Of a stretch of 64,000 bases of DNA, positions 1-12,894 are shown one piece after another. The position numbers were made by a program, and so were the translations under genes. Below the pieces are notes generated by a model. It did no database searches and was not told where the DNA came from. It saw only the letters and a list, made by a program, of their open reading frames with translations. Source of the DNA: Cruorifilaria tuberocauda. Lineage: Eukaryota; Nematoda; Chromadorea; Rhabditida; Onchocercidae. The stretch spans positions 1-64,000 of the forward strand of contig JABVXU010000187.1 of assembly GCA_013365365.1 (NCBI GenBank), written 5' to 3'. The stretch's first letter is position 1, and every line of letters begins with the position of its first letter.

Positions 1-2102
1 CTTATAATTTTTTCCGGATAGTTCCCAATTACTCTTTGCATTTTGTTTCTGATCGTAAAGATTCAATTCAACAACTGATGGCGCTACAATTTCTTGAATC
101 CCACATGACGATTTGCAATGGCCACCAGGTTCGCCACGTTCGCCAGGTAGACCTACTGGTCCATGAGGACCTGGTTCACCTCGTTTACCGGGTGGTCCGG
201 TTGGTCCCTATGAAATGAATATAAGAATTATTAAATCGTAAAAATTATGCCACAAAAGATGCAAAGTGCTTCTGAAAAAGTCATTTTCATTTAAATCAAA
301 CGTTAATTCTAAAATTATTGTACAAAATGACTAATTTCGTAAATTAAAGTATTCTAGAGGTGGATGACTTGGAAGGATTAGAAAATAAGCTAAAATACCA
401 TTTCTCCGGGAGGTCCTGGTGGTCCAAAATTGCTAGATGGTACTCCATTTGGTCCTGGTGGACCTTTGGGTCCTCGAGGCCCTTGTGGTCCTGGTGGACC
501 TTTGATTCCTGTTCCACCGATTGCATCATCACCAGGTGGACCCTGTAAACATTCAAGAATGTACCCCTTTGTCTTTAATAAATATATCTCTAATTTTCAT
601 ATCCTTGTTTAATTTCTATTCCCTAATTGTGGTGGAAGAATTTCTTTATGAATTCTTACTATTTAGATTTTTATTGTTGTTGAATTGATTATAATCCAAT
701 TGGAATCTTTTACAGCTAGATAACATAGAAGATGCAACTTTGTTTTCGTTACTTCAATCATCAATTACACTACTTTTTATGGTCGAAGCATCTTTTTCAA
801 TCAGTAATAGAAAGTACCTTAATTCCGGGTTCACCTTCCTCGCCAGGAGGACCAGGCAGTCCAGGATCACCTACTCTGCCTCCTTTGCCCGGTCTACCAG
901 GTATACCATGATGCCCTGGTTCGCCAGGTATTCCAGGCCTTCCTGGTTCCCCTTGTCGTCCTCTATTGCCTGGCGGTCCTGCTGGACAAATTACGCTGGA
1001 ATTTTCTTTCGATATTAGACGCAATATTTTTTTAGGTGAATTTAAAAAAGTGGAATGAGCAATACCAGGGTGAACTAGGTTCCGGTTCCAGCGGGATATC
1101 CAATCCATCTAATCCAGGTTTTCCAGGCCTTCCAGGTTCGCCATTTACGCCATCTTCTCCATCCATTCCCGGTGGACCTGGTGTTCCTGGTGGACAACGT
1201 AACTCTATACAACTACTGCATTGTCCTTCACTTTCTCCGGTGTTCATCATTGATGATCCACCATAATCGAAAAAATCATTTATCTGTCATTAATACGAAT
1301 AATATCAGATTTTTTCTATCACAGTAATCAAAAGAGCTGTGCAGTATACAATACCATATAAAAACCATTATAGTAACCAATTCTTCATAAAGGATCGAAG
1401 TATCTATTAAAGGTTAAATTGCTAAGTAATTTTAGAATTCAGTAGAGGCATAGAATTAAGAATGAACCAACCTTGACGTTTAATTCTTCCATTACTTCTG
1501 ATCAAGATGATATCGTGCCATAAACTTTTTGAAGTTAACTGAAGAAATTGATTTGGTAAGATTTATTTTAAATGTTCAATGATTCCTTGAATTTAAAAAA
1601 TATCTAAGATAACAAAATTCATAAGATTCATTATTGGATAAAAATTTAGAGTGAATAAATTTAAAGCCTATTAAAATTATCGATGAAAATTTTTAATTCT
1701 AGTATCTTTTGAAGTATTCAAAAATATTAGAAGCGTGTAACTCTTTTATTAATTTGAGACAACCAACGAATTTCAGTGATTTGGATCAAATATAATTTTT
1801 TTATCAGTCATTATCACTCTGAATGATACATGCTTGAGCCAAAAGAATTCAACGTTTAATGCATTCAAGTTTACATACTAAATTAAACAATTAATTGGTA
1901 AAATAAAACATACATCAAAACTATTCATTCTTTCCGTAAGTCGGCTAGAAGCATAGTCTAATTTCAGACGAATGATTGACAATATAATAATCATAGAAAC
2001 AATACATATTAATGAAATTATCGCTGAAGCATAAGTTAATTTCATACTCAGTGATAGCTTCGTTGAGGACTCTTTGATGAATGAAACATTTGAATATTTC
2101 AT
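1..2102 (-). CDS. Cuticle collagen A (3' end beyond window edge)
   Basis: Secreted nematode cuticle collagen. Exons: 1914-2102, 1472-1538, about 1066-1267, 818-995, 399-542 and 1-207 (continuing off the window). Exon 1 encodes a 63-residue N-terminal region with a hydrophobic anchor (about residues 24-46). Exon 2 holds the conserved W-x-D-I-like block and ends in RIKRQ, a subtilisin-type processing site. Then follow Gly-X-Y blocks interrupted by cysteine clusters (CSSC near the start, C-V-I-C across the exon 3/4 junction). Exon 6 ends the triple helix, has two cysteines three residues apart (CKSSC) and a non-collagen tail with IVAPSVVEL. All phases agree except the acceptor of exon 3, where no AG stands at the expected place (see findings). 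At least 329 residues. Its N-terminal domain differs from those of collagens B and C. Confidence 0.9.
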
Positions 2103-3435
2103 TTTTTAAAATCGTCTGAAGAACTTCAGCTTTTTTAATAGAATTAATAATTGAAATTTATTATTTTATCGCGCTGTGGAGTTTCGATGGAATTTAATCG
2201 GAATCTTCAATAAAAAAGAGGTCACAAAAAAAGAATTATTCAGTGACCTATTTAGTTCGGTGACACAAAACTAAATAATGCACTGGTGATAAAACAAAGA
2301 AAGATGATAACACAATTTTAGGTCATCTTTTAATTCAACATTTCATTTAAGTGATCAAATATGGCAATTTCTCGATTTCATCTCATAAAAATAATCATTA
2401 ATCAACCGAAGAAAAATTTTTAATCTAGCAAGAACCATTTATAAATGCTTCTAAATAAATATAATTCGAATTTTTGGGAGTAAAATTTCAGTGACAATCC
2501 AGTGAAGTAATTCTAGCACATAGTTCTAGGCTTAATTAAAGCATAAAGATGAGAAGTAAAAATTAAAGGATCTTAAAGATGTTTGAAACAATACAAAGTG
2601 CAATTGAACTCAATAATAAAATAAAACAATTTTTCTTATTTACAAATTCAAATTCAATATTATTTCAGGATCGCCTTATTCAAAAGCTTAAAATGAACTA
2701 ACTGAGCTAACGTGGATCGGAAGTGATAGGTAATTCATCGCAAACATATACTCCGTAAACCATCTCAATATTTATCCAGAAATGTCATATGTACATATAC
2801 CTTTTCTTCTTTCATACCTCTCCAGATCAACAAACTCTCTGACAGAAATTGCCGTTTCTAATAACTTTGCAAAATTTCCATTTATGAACGCCGTAAAATC
2901 AGATGATAAATTTGATAATTTTGCTGATCTTATCCTTTCGTCTGTTTTCTCCAACGAATTAAATTCAAATTTCGATAAGTTTTACTCTCGAGAAAAATTT
3001 TATAAAGGCTTATAATTAATTAATAAAATAAATAACAGCCGCAAAAAGAAGTCTTGGAATTCTCTGAAATGCACGAATCATGAATTATTTGAAAATTTTT
3101 CATCTCAATCAAACAGATTAGCAAATTCAAATTATATACAAATTGCCTGAATGGCAACTTTTTTCAAAATATGCAAATAAATATAAATATATGAGAAATA
3201 ATTTATTAGCTATTTTTTTATCAATTACGGTAGGGGACGGCAGTTTGTGTCTTCCTTGTTTAAGTATGCAAAAGGTTCTTTAAACTTTACATTCTTTGTC
3301 TAAAATATAACTTAAGCCGAATTATCATCAGCCGATTTTTATCACTGGAAAAAGAAAGAGAGAGATAAGAAGAGGAAATTACAATATATTTCGACATTAA
3401 ATATGCACTAATCCTGCAAATTGATAACATTTCAG
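2103..3435. other. Intergenic, AT-rich; upstream of collagen A
   Basis: No supported gene. Short open frames exist on both strands around 2772-3015, but they have low-complexity composition, no clear partner exons and overlap each other. The promoter of collagen A should lie just above 2102. I see no certain core promoter motif. A TTTCAG at about 2664 is followed by only ten open codons. Confidence 0.5.
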
Positions 3436-3615
3436 ACGAATAAACCGGTGATATCGAGAATATCCACACTGACATTATTAGAAAGATTTAAGCAAAGACA
3501 ACAGAATGAATTACTTGCATCTAATTTAAAACAAAACAATCCACCAAATGATTCCTTATCATCTTCCTTATCTCATCCTTCCACCGTACAGTATCAGAAT
3601 GATAAATTACTCGGT
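3436..3615 (+). CDS. Candidate exon, Gln/Asn/Ser-rich, unknown protein
   Basis: Sixty open codons lie exactly between a TTTCAG acceptor (3430-3435) and a very strong GTAAGTATG donor (3616). The peptide starts TNKPVISRISTLTLLERFKQ, goes on with a charged helix-like part and then an Asn/Ser/Pro-rich, probably disordered part. It is phase 0 at both ends. I do not recognise it. It may be an upstream exon of the gene whose well-supported exons start at 7876, with the candidate exon at 4517 between them, but I could not close the chain of phases. Confidence 0.5.
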
Positions 3616-4320
3616 GTAAGTATGAATATATTAACTTTTAGGAGGAAGAATAATAAAATCATATGAAAATGCTTTAGTGATATAATCTTTCAAAAATGAT
3701 TATGAAGTAAACAGTTAGCTTATTAGTTAGTAAATTCTGTTATATACAACAAGTTGATAAATTTTTTTTAATTTCTGCTTTGAAATCAATCAATACTATT
3801 GCAATAAGAAATTTCCATTTGATAGTTATTGTAACTATAAATGATTTTATGATATATACTTTTATCATTGTTATTTGTTGAAGTGATATCGTCATGCTAA
3901 TATTATCCAGCATATTTTTTCATGTGAGTGAACTGATAATCAAATTTTTAGTAAAAAAAATTTCAACAGAAAGTTTAGGTATAGTAAAAATTCCTTCCAT
4001 TATCGCTTTAATATTAAAACAAAGAAGACACTTTAAGTAAATTAAATATAACTGCGGAAAAAAATTCAAATAAATTTGAATAAAACAAAAAAAAATATCA
4101 CAAAGTGCTTTAATAGTTGTAGGAGGTTCGTTGTGGAGTACAATTGCGCCATGTAGTACCAAATGCGCACAAACAATGCATTGAAATGCTTTATGATAAA
4201 ACATGCGAGAAATTATTTATCGCGGTAAATTTATCTCATCTTTATCATTTTTTTTTGAAATTTTTACTAAAAAACTAAAAATTTGAAAAAACTTAACAAT
4301 GTATGAGTGATTTTTTCTAC

Positions 4321-4341
4321 TCTTTCTCTCTTTCTTCGTTT

Positions 4342-4379
<38 letters not shown>

Positions 4380-4384
4380 CCTTT
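4321..4384. repeat. (CT)n microsatellite, imperfect
   Basis: Pyrimidine tract dominated by CT repeats with a pure run of about 11 units. It lies between the candidate exons at 3436 and 4517. Confidence 0.9.
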
Positions 4385-4516
4385 CGTCCTTTTTTCTCCC
4401 CTTGCAATTCATAATAACTTACATATATTTATTACTTATCATTTCTTCTTACTAATAATTTAAAAAACTTTTTGTTGAATAAAAAAATTACTTTTCCTTT
4501 TTTAATTTCATTATAG

Positions 4517-4723
4517 GAAAAAAAGAATACAAAGGAAAGAAGTGAGAAAGGAAAGAAATCGGAAACGGAAAGGAATGATATTGGAAATATTTTACTGAAT
4601 GCTATGTGTAGGCGACGATTACAAATGGAACTTGGTCCACTTCATTCCTTCTCTTTTAGTGATAGGAAAGATAATAAAAATCACCTTCTGTCCATTGGGA
4701 ACATTTCATTTCACATTTCACAG
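4517..4723 (+). CDS. Candidate exon, Lys/Glu-rich, unknown protein
   Basis: It follows a TTATAG acceptor (4511-4516) and stays open for 69 codons until CAG|GTGTAA, which can be read as a splice donor or as Val-stop. The first part is Lys/Glu-rich. It is followed by NDIGNILLNAMCRRRLQMEL, an amphipathic helix with a basic end. Phase 0 entry agrees with the phase 0 exit of the exon at 3436. A GTAGGC inside it (4606) is an alternative donor that would change the exit phase to 1. I do not recognise the family. Confidence 0.4.
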
Positions 4724-4969
4724 GTGTAACGATGAAAACTTTGTTTATGAGTGGGAAAGGAAGAAGGAGTGGGAGGGGAAGGGAGAGAAAGAGGGAGTGA
4801 AAAAGAAAAGACAAAGAAATGAATAATTGAAGAAGATAACAGTTCAGTGGTTTATTGTTCATTGTAAGCTAGAATGATAGTATTCATTCGCTCTTCACAT
4901 TGGTAATATTATCATAAAATGAAGGAACGGGAAGGTTAAAGGTTAATTAAGTGGCTAAGAAGATTTTAG

Positions 4970-5073
4970 AATCGTCCACAACGAGTGAAGAAGATGAGAA
5001 CGAATGGAAATCGGAAAAGTGGAGTGATAAAAATGGCAAAATTGATGATAATGGTAATGGTGGCGATAAATAA
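4970..5073 (+). CDS. Candidate terminal exon, acidic Asp/Asn-rich
   Basis: After GATTTTAG, 33 codons are open to a TAA at 5071. The peptide is acidic and low in complexity (SSTTSEEDENEW then Lys/Asp/Gly/Asn-rich). Entry is phase 1, whereas the exon ending at 4723 leaves in phase 0, so the join is not proven. It could be an alternative 3' end of the same transcript or chance coding potential. Confidence 0.25.
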
Positions 5074-6779
5074 CATGTACCGGCGAATGAGACGCAAATT
5101 TAATTACTGAAGAAATTAATTAACTAAATAATTGAAATTGACTGATTTGATTTGCATAAATCTTCAATTTATACAATTTTCTATATTTAACAGCATTACT
5201 GCATCATACAAAAAAAACGAACTCCATTCGCATTGATTAAATTTGCATAGTTTTTTTGATATTTATATATTTAGAACAATAAAATTTAAGATAAGCAGAA
5301 AAATCTGTGAAATAGCGAGCAAATATATTCTCAAGTTAAGAGTAACTGTCACCAAACTGATATCTGATAATTGTCAGATAAATTGCTATTCAAAACAAAG
5401 TTCATTTAAATGTTTGGAAAGAAATACTTGATTAACATATATATATATTAAAGTGATGATATGATAACATTTATTTCGACTGTACGTTTTCGTCAATATC
5501 CATAAACCATTCCGCACTGTATCCTTTCATAATATTTTGCTAAAAATATATCAACTATATATTAGATCAGAACATACTATTTTGTTTTTTAATCAATTCA
5601 AATTTATCAAATTTTAATTTTAGAGAAACTGGTTTCTCTTTTTGGTAAGAATGAGAAAGAAGAGTATATCTTAACTGATTTTAACTCTCGAAAATATCTG
5701 GCATAATCATGATAATCATAAACCAACAATGAATCACTGTTATGATATACACAATAATTCTTAATTAAACAAAGTGCCCTAAAATTTGTTTGGAAATATT
5801 TGTGACAGAGATGAAAATGATTTTACTGATGCAACAATTTCACAAGTTCTTTCTCGGATATTAACAGATTTCCGGTACTTTTTTCATTTATCACGTTCTT
5901 ACTTTTTATATATTACTTAATTAAATTTATTGTAATAGTATGACATTGCACTAATGCATTAATTAATATTATTTATTTTAGTTTACAGCGAATTTTTTTA
6001 AATCAGTAAGTAAGAGAATAAATCATTAAGTAAAAAGAAGTTGCAAAGATTAATTGCATTAATTAATATTATTTGATGTTGTGGTTTTGCACTTTAAGTT
6101 TTTTTGTCGTAAGAATATTATAATATTACTGGTCGAAAATTAGGAATTTCAATAATAAAGATAAAGGAAAAATTATTATTTTATGCATATCAAGTTAGTC
6201 CTCACGTATTAACTTTTAAAAACTTAAGTTAATTATTAAGGGATCAATAAAATAAACGTAATAAGCAGGTAAGGAGAATAGCATTGATATAGCAAGAAAG
6301 CTAGAAGAACTTGTCGAAAAAAATCGAATTTCGTTTTTGAGGTAACAAAACGAATATATGGATGAAATATTTCTGCTTTCGAAGATCAATGTATGACTAA
6401 TCAAAGAATTGCATGAAATTTATCCGTTCGTCTATTGGACGTGAAAGTGATAAACATGCTTATCTGATGATATTAATTAGTGGTGAAAAGTAAGTTAAGA
6501 TTTTATTTAAGAACTTTTCATTGAAGAATTCTGAAATTAAAAGGAAAGAAATCTGATTTTCATGAAATCAATTCTTCACTTTATCTATTTTTAAACCAAA
6601 ACTACTATTATTTCTGTGAGCAATAATTCAGATTTTGTACGGATGCTAGCACTTCTTTAAATTTCACATTTATTATAATCGAATTTTCATGCAATGTTGT
6701 ATTTGAACAGAAGCATGTTTTAACTCATAAATACCTAAATTTTTTTTCACGTCACGTGTAAAAGTAAAAATAAGTGAAA
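5074..6779. other. Non-coding AT-rich stretch
   Basis: Nothing gene-like is seen: no splice-bounded open frames with coding composition, no RNA gene and no long repeat. It could be an intron if the exons at 3436-4723 belong to the gene at 7876-9728. Confidence 0.5.
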
Positions 6780-7400
6780 GGACGACGCCTGTCAGTTGAC
6801 TAAATCTACTCATCACGTCTGCTTCCCAAAAATAAGTAAGCGTTACAATTCACAGAACTTTGTCTTTGACATTTTGACAGGATGTTACATTGGATTTGTC
6901 TATTGTACGGAAATTGTAGCGATTCAATTGATGCCAATGTTTGATGTCAAAGGACAAATTCACCATAAAGTGGACTTCCTGTTTTCTTGACAAATGGTCC
7001 ATTGTATTTGAGAGTGACGAATAAAATAGACACTACGGAATGCCTACCATCATAGAAAGTTGTTCATGATGCCGTCTGATTCACGCAGACGAAACGTCTC
7101 TGGAGATACAGCAATGGACTGTAAGGTCAGAGATCAATTCCAACCTTTAATTTTTCATCAGAGAAACAATCAGTTAAGCTGACAAAAATTGCAACTCATC
7201 AATGCTATGATATCAGTCATTTTTTGGAATAGTATTGACTGATATCACCTCCACGTTAAGATAACAAATCCATAGAGACGTACGTGTATTCGATTGCAAC
7301 GCTCCGTCAAATTTCGTTGAAAGCAATCGATGAGAACTTTCGGAGTTTCTGGTTTTGAACAAACGAACAACATCGCAAATTCTTCACCGATTGATTTTAA
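6780..7400. other. Decayed repeat or pseudogene tract of higher GC
   Basis: The base composition rises clearly above the surroundings. On the plus strand the frame from 6796 is open to 6990 and resumes after a stop. On the minus strand a frame around 7230-7395 reads through about 50 codons (LKSIGEEFAMLFVC at its start). Within it, 7084-7115 holds overlapping short palindromes around GACGAAACGTC. No intact gene is seen. A worn copy of a mobile element or a dead gene would explain the composition. Confidence 0.35.
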
Positions 7401-7875
7401 ATTTCATAAACTAGCTTGTATACTAGTTTAAGCGGCTATTAATCGATTGATCCAAACTTATACAGATGGTTAGCTAATAGGAATAAAGTAATGATGTGCT
7501 GCTCTTCATAGATAGTAGATAATAATCGTTGTTAATAGATAATAATTATTAATAATTTGAAAATAATTAGAGAGCGGCTGTGAAATGTTTCCATCGGTTG
7601 CTTCTATCAACGTGACATCACGTGCGTCATCTATTATTTTCCTAAAATGAAAGTAAATAATAATAAAATATTTGAAATTTTTTCTACTTTAATAATTAAA
7701 AAATTGTGCAATTAATTTCCATTCAAAACAAACAGAACTAAAATAATTATTAAAAATTCTTCAATCTTTCTTTGGCTATTGCATGCTAATGTATTTATTA
7801 AAAGTTATATTTATTAACTTGAAAGCTTTTCTAATTTCGTTACAAAATATAATCATTAAACTATAAAATATTTAG

Positions 7876-9728
7876 ATAGAAGAGAAAAAGATTGTTCAAA
7901 AGAGGAAATGAGAAAACTGAATGATTCAATCATTGATGGATATTGTCAGGTGGATAAAATGAATTGGGAAAAGACAGTGAAAGATTTCGCCGATGAAACT
8001 TTCCAATGTTTACACGATGATGTAACTGATATTATTAATGTTAGATTTCATTAATTTAATAAATATAAATCATTAATTATCATAATTATTATCAGATATG
8101 CTTCATAGTTATTAATCAAAGATAGTTTAATCAGAAGTAAGTATCACTTGCCTAATGTGATAATGTTCAAAATTTATTAGCAATTTTTTAAATAATTCGT
8201 TATTTTGGACAGGAATGAATTAATTCAGTCAAATTGAATAATTTATTCTAAACAAAGTTAAGTTAAATTTGATATTTTAGACCGTCGAATTAGATATGGT
8301 ATGATTATTCAGATATGAAAAGTTAAACATTTGTCGAAAAGTTAAACATTTTGCAGATACAGGATAAATATACAAATGTAGAAGAGAAACTGATGAAAAT
8401 TTTTAAACATGCAAAATGCGATATCGAATCTCGACTGTCTATCTTACAAAACATGCATATGCCAGTGAAATCTGATTCTGATAACGATAATTTATCATCC
8501 AGTCATTATCATAAATTCTATAACAAAATCGACATTTCACAAGGTTTTATCATTTTCGAACTGTTTCATTTGTATTTAAAGTATCAGTTATTGAAATTCC
8601 ACTAACTTTAAATAGCGAAACATTGCTATTCTTATCAGCTAAGATCTGATAAGTTATAGTCGTTTATCTTTTTCGATGGATAAATAATTATAGGAAAGCT
8701 ATCGGAAAAGGATATACTGTCAAGTATTTATGCAATGAGAAATGATTTACTTAAAATTGACGCACTTCAAGTAATTCATCACAAAATATATTCATAGATG
8801 TCCATTATTACCATAAAATGATGACATTTTTGATTCTCTATTGAAATTTTCGAATTTTTTTTTTCAAAATTTATCATTGAAATTTCTGTTCGTTTGTTTA
8901 CAATAATTTAAATCAGCAAAAATCTGTCTTCTTTTCTTCCTCTCTTAGAAACGAGAGATGGGATTAGATGGATTCTGTTCAATGATACGTTCGATCATTT
9001 ACAACAGAGTAAAGGTTAAAAAGTATTTGTTGAATGTTAAGTATGCGAGAAGAAAGCTTACAATTATCGAACAACAACTTCAGAATTCACAGTTACTTTC
9101 CCCGTTAGCAAGACAACAATTGGTAAGATCAGAACTTTTGAACTTGCACTTAGAAGTACTGATAAGTTCAATTAATGAATAGATTGAATATAATTAATTA
9201 CCACATTTACAACCACATCAAAAGATAATATAACTGATACTACAGTAACTGAAATTTTTTTATAATTATATAATTAATTAATAAATCAATCGATAAATGA
9301 GTGCATTTTTTTTACTAAACATCCAACTAGTTGCATTATTATGTTTTAAGTACAAAAGAAATTTAGTTTTTAATATCTATAAATTTAAATGGCAAATTTA
9401 ACTTAAAAATACTATCATTACCGTTACTATAATCATAATCTATAATCTGTACTATTAAATAGCTCTTTATTGGTCAATGAAGGTAAAGTTAAGTAACAAT
9501 ATGAATAATTGTTGGAATGAATTGAAATTTATTTAGCTAAGCGAAAATGTAACAGTACTGGATAATGTGTTGACCATAACAGAACATATGATAATGGAAA
9601 TTGATAAGCAATTTGATTCAACTTATTCTGCTGATCAGTACATCGCATGTTTCGATGAGTTTTGCCGACAGTTTCATCGCACTCATCATGTAGTGCACTT
9701 CAATTCAAGCTACCTTGAATTAATTTAA
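7876..9728 (+). CDS. Unrecognised charged, probably coiled-coil protein (3' exons)
   Basis: Five exons with agreeing phases: 7876-8021, 8357-8543, 8694-8770, 8949-9122 and 9537-9728 (TAA at 9726). Acceptors are TTTAG, TTGCAG, TTATAG, TCTTAG and TTTAG; all donors are GT. They encode 257 residues. The first exon starts in phase 1, so at least one exon lies upstream. The sequence is rich in Lys, Glu, Leu, Ile, Asn and Ser with long amphipathic helical stretches, for example KYARRKLTIIEQQLQNSQLL, and a Ser/Asp-rich spacer near residue 95. No signal peptide or membrane segment is seen. I know no family for it; a cytoplasmic or cytoskeletal coiled-coil role is only a guess. The exons at 3436 and 4517 may be its 5' part. 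Confidence 0.75.
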
Positions 9729-9985
9729 ACTTACATTATCCCTCTTATCCCAGTTTAAAACTTCGAAATCATTAAAATGAAATAAAAATAAGAATGAGTT
9801 TGATAGATTAATATTAATTAAAATGAGATTGAATAATTATCACGTAGAATGACATGTTATCATTACTTCAGTATTACTTCCATTGCCATTGGTAGTAATC
9901 CAACTGTTAAGTGACAGATGGCTTCAGTCTATAGGATCATTTTAGTTCTATCTTGTTTATCACATTGACCTCTCATAGTTTGCAG

Positions 9986-10109
9986 ACTTAGCTAAGAATA
10001 AAAAGGCAGAGAAAATGCATTGTACAATGAATGGATGGAAATTTTGCAGAAATATTTTTCGGACGAAAGATGGAAAATGGATAAAAGGGATGAAGAGAGA
10101 TGGGTGGAG
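9986..10109 (+). CDS. Candidate orphan exon, basic Trp/Lys-rich
   Basis: TTTGCAG acceptor, 41 open codons (phase 1 in, phase 2 out) and an AG|GTGACA donor. The middle reads MHCTMNGWKFCRNIFRTKDG. It starts 257 bases after the stop at 9728 on the same strand, so it could be an alternative downstream exon of that gene or the start of a separate transcript. No partner exon was found further on. Confidence 0.25.
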
Positions 10110-11093
10110 GTGACAGGAAATTTCATCTGATCAAATATTCTCTGTGATAATCAAATCAATCACAGATTCTAATCAAATAAATATATGATAAAAGGAAAAA
10201 TATCATCTTTTTTTCTCTTTATCTCTGTTCTCTTTATTGATCATTCCATCATTTATCGATTTTCATTTTCATTTTCACTTTTTTTCTAAATAAGAAAAGA
10301 GAGGAGAAAGGCAGAAAACTTCTGTGTGCATGTTTTGCTGTATAATACAACTTCTTACATCGTTTATTTCAAGGAAAGAAATCGACGGAATAAAAACTTT
10401 TACATTAAAACAATGTAAACACATCAATTAGAAAAATGGAAAATTTTCTTAAATAATATCAAAACTGATATCGATCAATACAATGATAAAATATGAGAAA
10501 ACAATTTAATGCAAAAAATATTTATCAGATAATGATAATTATATAAATGCTCGAAATGTAATTACTTCTAGGTGTGACATATTTATTTTGTGGGCGCATT
10601 TTGTACGGAAAGAATGTCACATCGTTATGAATGCTTCTCATTTCTTCAATGAATTGAATTCTTTTTTTTGAAAATCTAGAAAATGATAAAATTGAAATGC
10701 GAAAAGTAAATATTAGATGGGTTGCTGTAAGGATGAATCGTTTCACTTTCGCTTCACAATCAAAACGTCAGTGTGAAACAAACGTCATTGGCAGCATAAC
10801 AGTTATTTCAATCAGAAATTCGATCCATCTTCGATAATCAATAGGAAATATTTAATTCGATGTTTCCATATCAACAATAATTCTTTCATTCCCGCTGAAC
10901 AGATATTCTAATTAACAGGTAATATATTAATTTCATTAATTAAAATATTATACAGTAACCGGATGGAATGAACATTTAATGCTATCTATCCTGTTTAAAT
11001 TCATTTGAATTAAAAAATTATACCTGTAATCAATGACGTAATTAATTAATATAAAAATATGACATGAAAATTCTCAAAAAATAGGAGAAAAGT

Positions 11094-11117
11094 GGAGAGA
11101 GAGAGAGAGAGAGAGGG
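11094..11117. repeat. (GA)n microsatellite
   Basis: About ten GA units in a row followed by a G-rich end. Confidence 0.9.
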
Positions 11118-11327
11118 GTAAAGAGGAAATGAAAAGGTAATTAATATTAGCTTACATTAATGATAAATTCTCCTTCTTATCACTATCACTTATCCTCGGA
11201 AGAAGCAGTACCAAAGAGCATGTAGCACTGCCGGTAACCAAAAGAAGAAACAAAGGACGATGTTTATTATCACATGCATATTACAGTCGCTGTCATGGAT
11301 GAAAACTGCCAGTGGCTGAAAAATTAT

Positions 11328-11470
11328 CATTATATTATCACTGTTATCACTATTATTATCATTATCAATTAGTATTATTAGTTACTACTACTATTATCAT
11401 TATTTATCGCCATTTTTTATTGTCATTATTATATTATTATTAATTAATAATGTTGTTGTTATTGCTATTA
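11328..11470. repeat. Degenerate (TTA/TCA/TTG)n trinucleotide tract
   Basis: Interrupted trinucleotide repeat made of TTA, TCA, CTA and TTG units, about 140 bases. Confidence 0.8.
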
Positions 11471-12171
11471 TCATTGGTTTGTATTAATACTACAAGTACT
11501 TGTACTCTGTTATGTAATATAAGGCTAAGAGAGATGGTTGTTTGATCAGAGCTAAAGTAACAAGCTTTCATCACTGAACTAATCAAACCTTTCAAAATAA
11601 AGACTCTCTTTGTTTTTTCTTTAATTTTTATTTTCTCTTTTGAATAGTATGGACTCAGTGATTGATCAAATAGTTTATATTGTCCTTCAAATATCATTTC
11701 TGATTTTGATTTCTTTTCATTCACTTAATCTAATATTTCATTTATCATGCAGCATCAATAAATTAATGTATACCGGCAGAAAAATTGCTAAAATAAGTTC
11801 GATAATCTGTTGCATATCCACCATATTTGCTGTATTGATCGTTTATTGTTTATTGTTTACAAATTATAGCGATCAATCAATCTGTAAATAATATTGTGAT
11901 GCTAAAAGCAATATTGCATTATTCTCTTCATGTGACGCAAAGCAATAACAGCTCAAATTACAACAAAATGGAATAAATTGCAAAAAATAAATGCTTATCA
12001 CTTCTTATTATATTTATCACATATAATTCAACTCTTTAGCTTCCCGTAATTTTTTAAATTTTAATTTCTTTTGGATATGAACATTTCCCTAACTATCAAA
12101 TTAGCTTAATGCTTAATGTAGGATGTAACCATTTTAACATCCCCTAAGCTTATTTATAACATGAAAGAAAC

Positions 12172-12175
<4 letters not shown>

Positions 12176-12208
<33 letters not shown>
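12176..12208. repeat. (CA)n microsatellite
   Basis: Uninterrupted run of about 16 CA units; likely polymorphic between isolates. Confidence 0.95.
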
Positions 12209-12209
<1 letters not shown>

Positions 12210-12894
12210 AAAAAACTTTCTTATCTTTTTTCATATACTTCCGCAAATTTTATAACTATAAATTGTAGTCTTTGTTAATAATGTATCACTCGAATACTTG
12301 GAGAAAATCTCAGATTTAAAAATTCTATTTTTAAATATTTATAGCTTGAGGAAGGGATTTGGAGAATATAAAATAAATATTTTGAGTCAAACATATTAAA
12401 CGAAATTGAATAAAATTAATTAGCTTCGAATATATTAATGTATGTTTTTCATCGATTAGTTGTTAAAATGATATTAATTAGATCAACCGCTAAAATTATC
12501 CGCTGATTAAGAAATTTGTGGAAAATTTTTATTAGCCAATACCATTGCCAAGTTCTGTCTTGTTCGAAATTACTATCATACACCGTTCCAATTAACAAAG
12601 CCTCGAAGTTCATTTTCTTAAGAAATAATTTCCAAATTATATTTGAAATTTATTTTATTCTTAGATTTTCACATAACATTAACAGCAGCTATTTCTTTTT
12701 CATCAAATTCATTCTCAAACTATCGAAAAGATTAATTTTTCTCTATTATTTGCTGCTTTAATCGTCGCAGGGATAATTCAGAATTTTTCAAAGTTATATT
12801 AAGTAAATAATTATATGATAATTAAAAGACCTTTTGGATAAATGCTAAGTGATAAGTAAATAGATAAATGATAAGACCAAAAATGATAGAGAAA

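Noticed and set aside
2772..3015. Overlapping open frames on both strands upstream of collagen A
   Set aside because: Neither has splice borders, family motifs or a link to neighbouring exons.
7080..7120. Hammerhead ribozyme suggested by CTGAT...CGAAAC
   Set aside because: The invariant CUGAUGA core is not present, and the stems pair in a way that does not give a three-way junction.
11640..11891. 83-codon hydrophobic plus-strand frame
   Set aside because: AT-rich DNA gives Ile/Leu/Phe-rich frames by chance. A possible internal acceptor exists, but no partner exons were found.
12516..12761. 81-codon plus-strand frame
   Set aside because: Composition is fully AT-driven, with no splice borders and no motif.
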